From Bacteroidota bacterium (lineage in GTDB: Bacteria; Bacteroidota; Bacteroidia; Bacteroidales; GCA-2748055): DNA of 8,509 nucleotides. Shown here piece after piece: positions 7,209 through 8,509 of this stretch. The stretch lies in contig JAAEOI010000586.1 in the NCBI GenBank assembly GCA_024244665.1, positions 1 through 8,509 on the forward strand, written 5' to 3'. The first letter of the stretch is position 1; each line of letters begins with the position of its first letter. Both the position numbers and the translations under genes were made by a program. A model generated the notes under the pieces. That model was given only the letters and a program-made list of their open reading frames with translations, ran no database searches and was not told where the DNA came from.

Positions 7209-8409
7209 CATGCAGAAAGCAGTCCATAAACCGTTGAGCAACGGTTTCCAGATTAATCTTTTCCTGTATAACTGATAAAGCCTTATCTCCCATTGCCCGG
7301 GTTCTATCCGGATCATTCAATAAGGTGTTAATTTTTGAGGCCAGGTCAATAGCATCACCCTCCATAAAATATAATCCATTCTCCCCATCTGTTACAAGGT
7401 CTGTTTCTGTACCGTCGCACCTGGAACATATCACTGGTTTTCCGAATGCCATTGCTTCATTGATTGACAGCCCTCCCATTCCGGCAAGTACATAGATAGC
7501 AGAAGAGATGATCTCCTCAGACAAAGCCTCAGGATCATAAATACTGCCAAGGAATTTAATTTTACCTTCAGTAGCCATTTGCCCGGCAAGGCGCTTCAGC
7601 TTTTCTTCTTCCGGACCAGCACCAATAATAAACAATTCAATAGTATCGTGCTCGCCAGAGAGTTTAGCAACTGCCTCAATCAGCAGATCCACCCTTTTCC
7701 ATTTTACAAGACGCCCCAGGTGCAGGATTCGTTTGGGATTTGATATCGAAACACCACGTTTTTTCAGTTTATCCCGTGTTCTGGCCAGTTTTTCTGTATC
7801 AGGCGAATTGTAGGTTACAAAAATATTCTCCCTGACTATTCCAAAGCTTTCATGAATTTCTATTCCGGAACTGGAGTAGATCATGGTGGCATCGGCCAGC
7901 CTGTAGTACCTTTTCCTCATCTGGTTCAGTGCAAAAGCCCATGGATAAAACATCACTCCCGTGGGATTATCCACTTCCAGATTTTCATTAATTACAGGGT
8001 GTTTCCTGTAATATTTAATGGCCTGGTTTTTTGGGGCCACCATAAATGGAATTTCCCTGAACACCAGGGAAATTTTATTCCGCTTTAATACTCTGCGGGA
8101 TTCTGAATCGAAATAAAGATTGAGAATAAATGGCCAGCCCATTACCAGTATGTCAGGCGAAATTTCGTTGAGAGTCCGGTGAAGATCCCTGAAATAGGGC
8201 TTGCCCAACCTGCCGCGGTATTCTTCAATTTGATATATCGAAAAAAGATAGTCACCATCCGCATTGTCCAGTCTGACCCCTTCTCCAATGGATATACCCC
8301 TCTTCCCGGGAATGATCACACTCACATCAAGTCTATGTGACGATACCAGTTTGTTTAACAGCGCAATCAAATAATGAGGCAGGCCGCTGAATGTAAATGT
8401 AACTTTCAT
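7195..8409 (-). CDS. Family 4-like glycosyltransferase (GT-B)
   Basis: A 404-residue retaining glycosyltransferase of the GT4 type, probably adding a sugar to a lipid-linked glycan on the cytoplasmic face. The N-terminal Rossmann half begins MKVTFTFSG and carries the acceptor side; the C-terminal half shows LGRLVKWKRVD (231-241), IIGAGPEEEKL (261-271) and GLSINEAMAFGKPVI (313-327). E318 corresponds to the second glutamate of the EX7E motif; the first is replaced by G310, as in some GT4 subfamilies. I chose the ATG at 8407-8409. A longer frame to 8439 adds ten residues unlike a GT-B first strand and would overlap the likely promoter at 8428-8435. Sugar specificity cannot be read. It converges on the methyltransferase gene with a 14-nt overlap. 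Confidence 0.88.
   Translation of the reverse strand: MKVTFTFSGLPHYLIALLNKLVSSHRLDVSVIIPGKRGISIGEGVRLDNADGDYLFSIYQIEEYRGRLGKPYFRDLHRTLNEISPDILVMGWPFILNLYFDSESRRVLKRNKISLVFREIPFMVAPKNQAIKYYRKHPVINENLEVDNPTGVMFYPWAFALNQMRKRYYRLADATMIYSSSGIEIHESFGIVRENIFVTYNSPDTEKLARTRDKLKKRGVSISNPKRILHLGRLVKWKRVDLLIEAVAKLSGEHDTIELFIIGAGPEEEKLKRLAGQMATEGKIKFLGSIYDPEALSEEIISSAIYVLAGMGGLSINEAMAFGKPVICSRCDGTETDLVTDGENGLYFMEGDAIDLASKINTLLNDPDRTRAMGDKALSVIQEKINLETVAQRFMDCFLHVRSS
7228..7247. terminator. Perfect 8-bp hairpin just past the methyltransferase stop
   Basis: AAACCGTT, then loop GAGC, then AACGGTTT: a perfect 8-bp stem with a 4-nt loop, starting 20 nt after the methyltransferase stop codon. Only three U residues end the stem on the plus-strand transcript before CC, so it is a weak intrinsic terminator at best. 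It lies inside the last codons of the opposing glycosyltransferase gene (about residues 388-394), so it is constrained by protein coding too. Confidence 0.35.
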
Positions 8410-8509
8410 AAAATAAGTATGCCAATACAAATATAACAACCTTTGAAAAAGTGAAGCCAGAATTGGAGAATGTTCAACTTTACAAGTAAATTAGGGACCG
8501 GGATGAAAA
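8410..8509. other. Upstream region of the GT4 gene, to the window end
   Basis: These 100 bases are A/T-rich with no gene visible. They hold the promoter box noted above. What lies beyond is cut off, so a start or end of a neighbouring gene near the edge cannot be judged. Confidence 0.4.
8428..8435 (-). promoter_or_regulatory. Bacteroidota-type -7 promoter box for the GT4 gene
   Basis: Read on the minus strand the bases are TATATTTG, an exact match to the Bacteroidota -7 consensus TAnnTTTG. It ends 18 nt before the chosen ATG, giving a leader of roughly a dozen bases. No clean TTTG -33 element is visible about 20 nt further upstream. The placement supports the start at 8409 over the longer frame. 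Confidence 0.4.

Noticed and set aside
1..8509. CRISPR arrays, insertion sequences, tRNA or rRNA genes, long direct repeats
   Set aside because: I looked for repeated units, transposase motifs, terminal inverted repeats and RNA folds and saw none.

Overview
This window looks like part of a surface-polysaccharide (O-antigen, capsule or similar) locus built around a nonulosonic acid, most likely legionaminic acid or a close relative. Moderate GC, weak or absent Shine-Dalgarno sequences before most starts, and one good match to the Bacteroidota -7 promoter box (TAnnTTTG) suggest a member of the Bacteroidota. That placement is inference; no rRNA, tRNA or marker gene is present.

Bases 1-3332, plus strand: a tight, probably co-transcribed run of four genes. 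They are the C-terminal half of a NeuC/LegG-type hydrolysing 2-epimerase (cut by the window edge), a NeuB/LegI-type nonulosonate synthase, a CBS-pair plus sugar-nucleotidyltransferase fusion of the PtmE type, and a NeuA/LegF-type CMP-sugar synthetase. The junctions are a 4-nt overlap, a 17-nt gap and a 14-nt overlap. The PtmE-type gene is the clue favouring legionaminic acid over plain sialic acid: in Campylobacter jejuni PtmE makes the GDP-glucosamine that enters that pathway. The enzymes between (LegB, LegC, LegH) are not in the window and would be expected upstream.

Bases 3318-6230, minus strand: a Wzx-like MOP-family flippase gene followed 15 nt later by a 470-residue GT-B-like protein of no recognised family. 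That protein carries QHG, HP and SS motifs like those of bacterial sialyltransferases and CDP-glycerol transferases. It ends tail-to-tail with the CMP-sugar synthetase, overlapping it by 15 nt, and is my candidate for the enzyme that uses the CMP-nonulosonate.

Bases 6231-6488: a 258-nt intergenic stretch between divergent genes. It is A/T-rich, with a possible 23-codon upstream ORF but no convincing RNA gene.

Bases 6489-8409: an A/T-rich class I SAM-dependent methyltransferase gene (plus) converging on and overlapping by 14 nt a GT4-like glycosyltransferase gene (minus). A perfect 8-bp stem with a 4-nt loop lies just past the methyltransferase stop. Bases 8410-8509 hold the likely promoter of the glycosyltransferase gene.

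Working model (inference): the plus-strand cassette makes CMP-legionaminic acid or a related sugar, the 3318-4730 protein transfers it to a glycan, the GT4 protein adds another sugar, the methyltransferase may decorate the product, and the flippase exports the lipid-linked unit. No polymerase (Wzy), ligase or initiating transferase is seen here.
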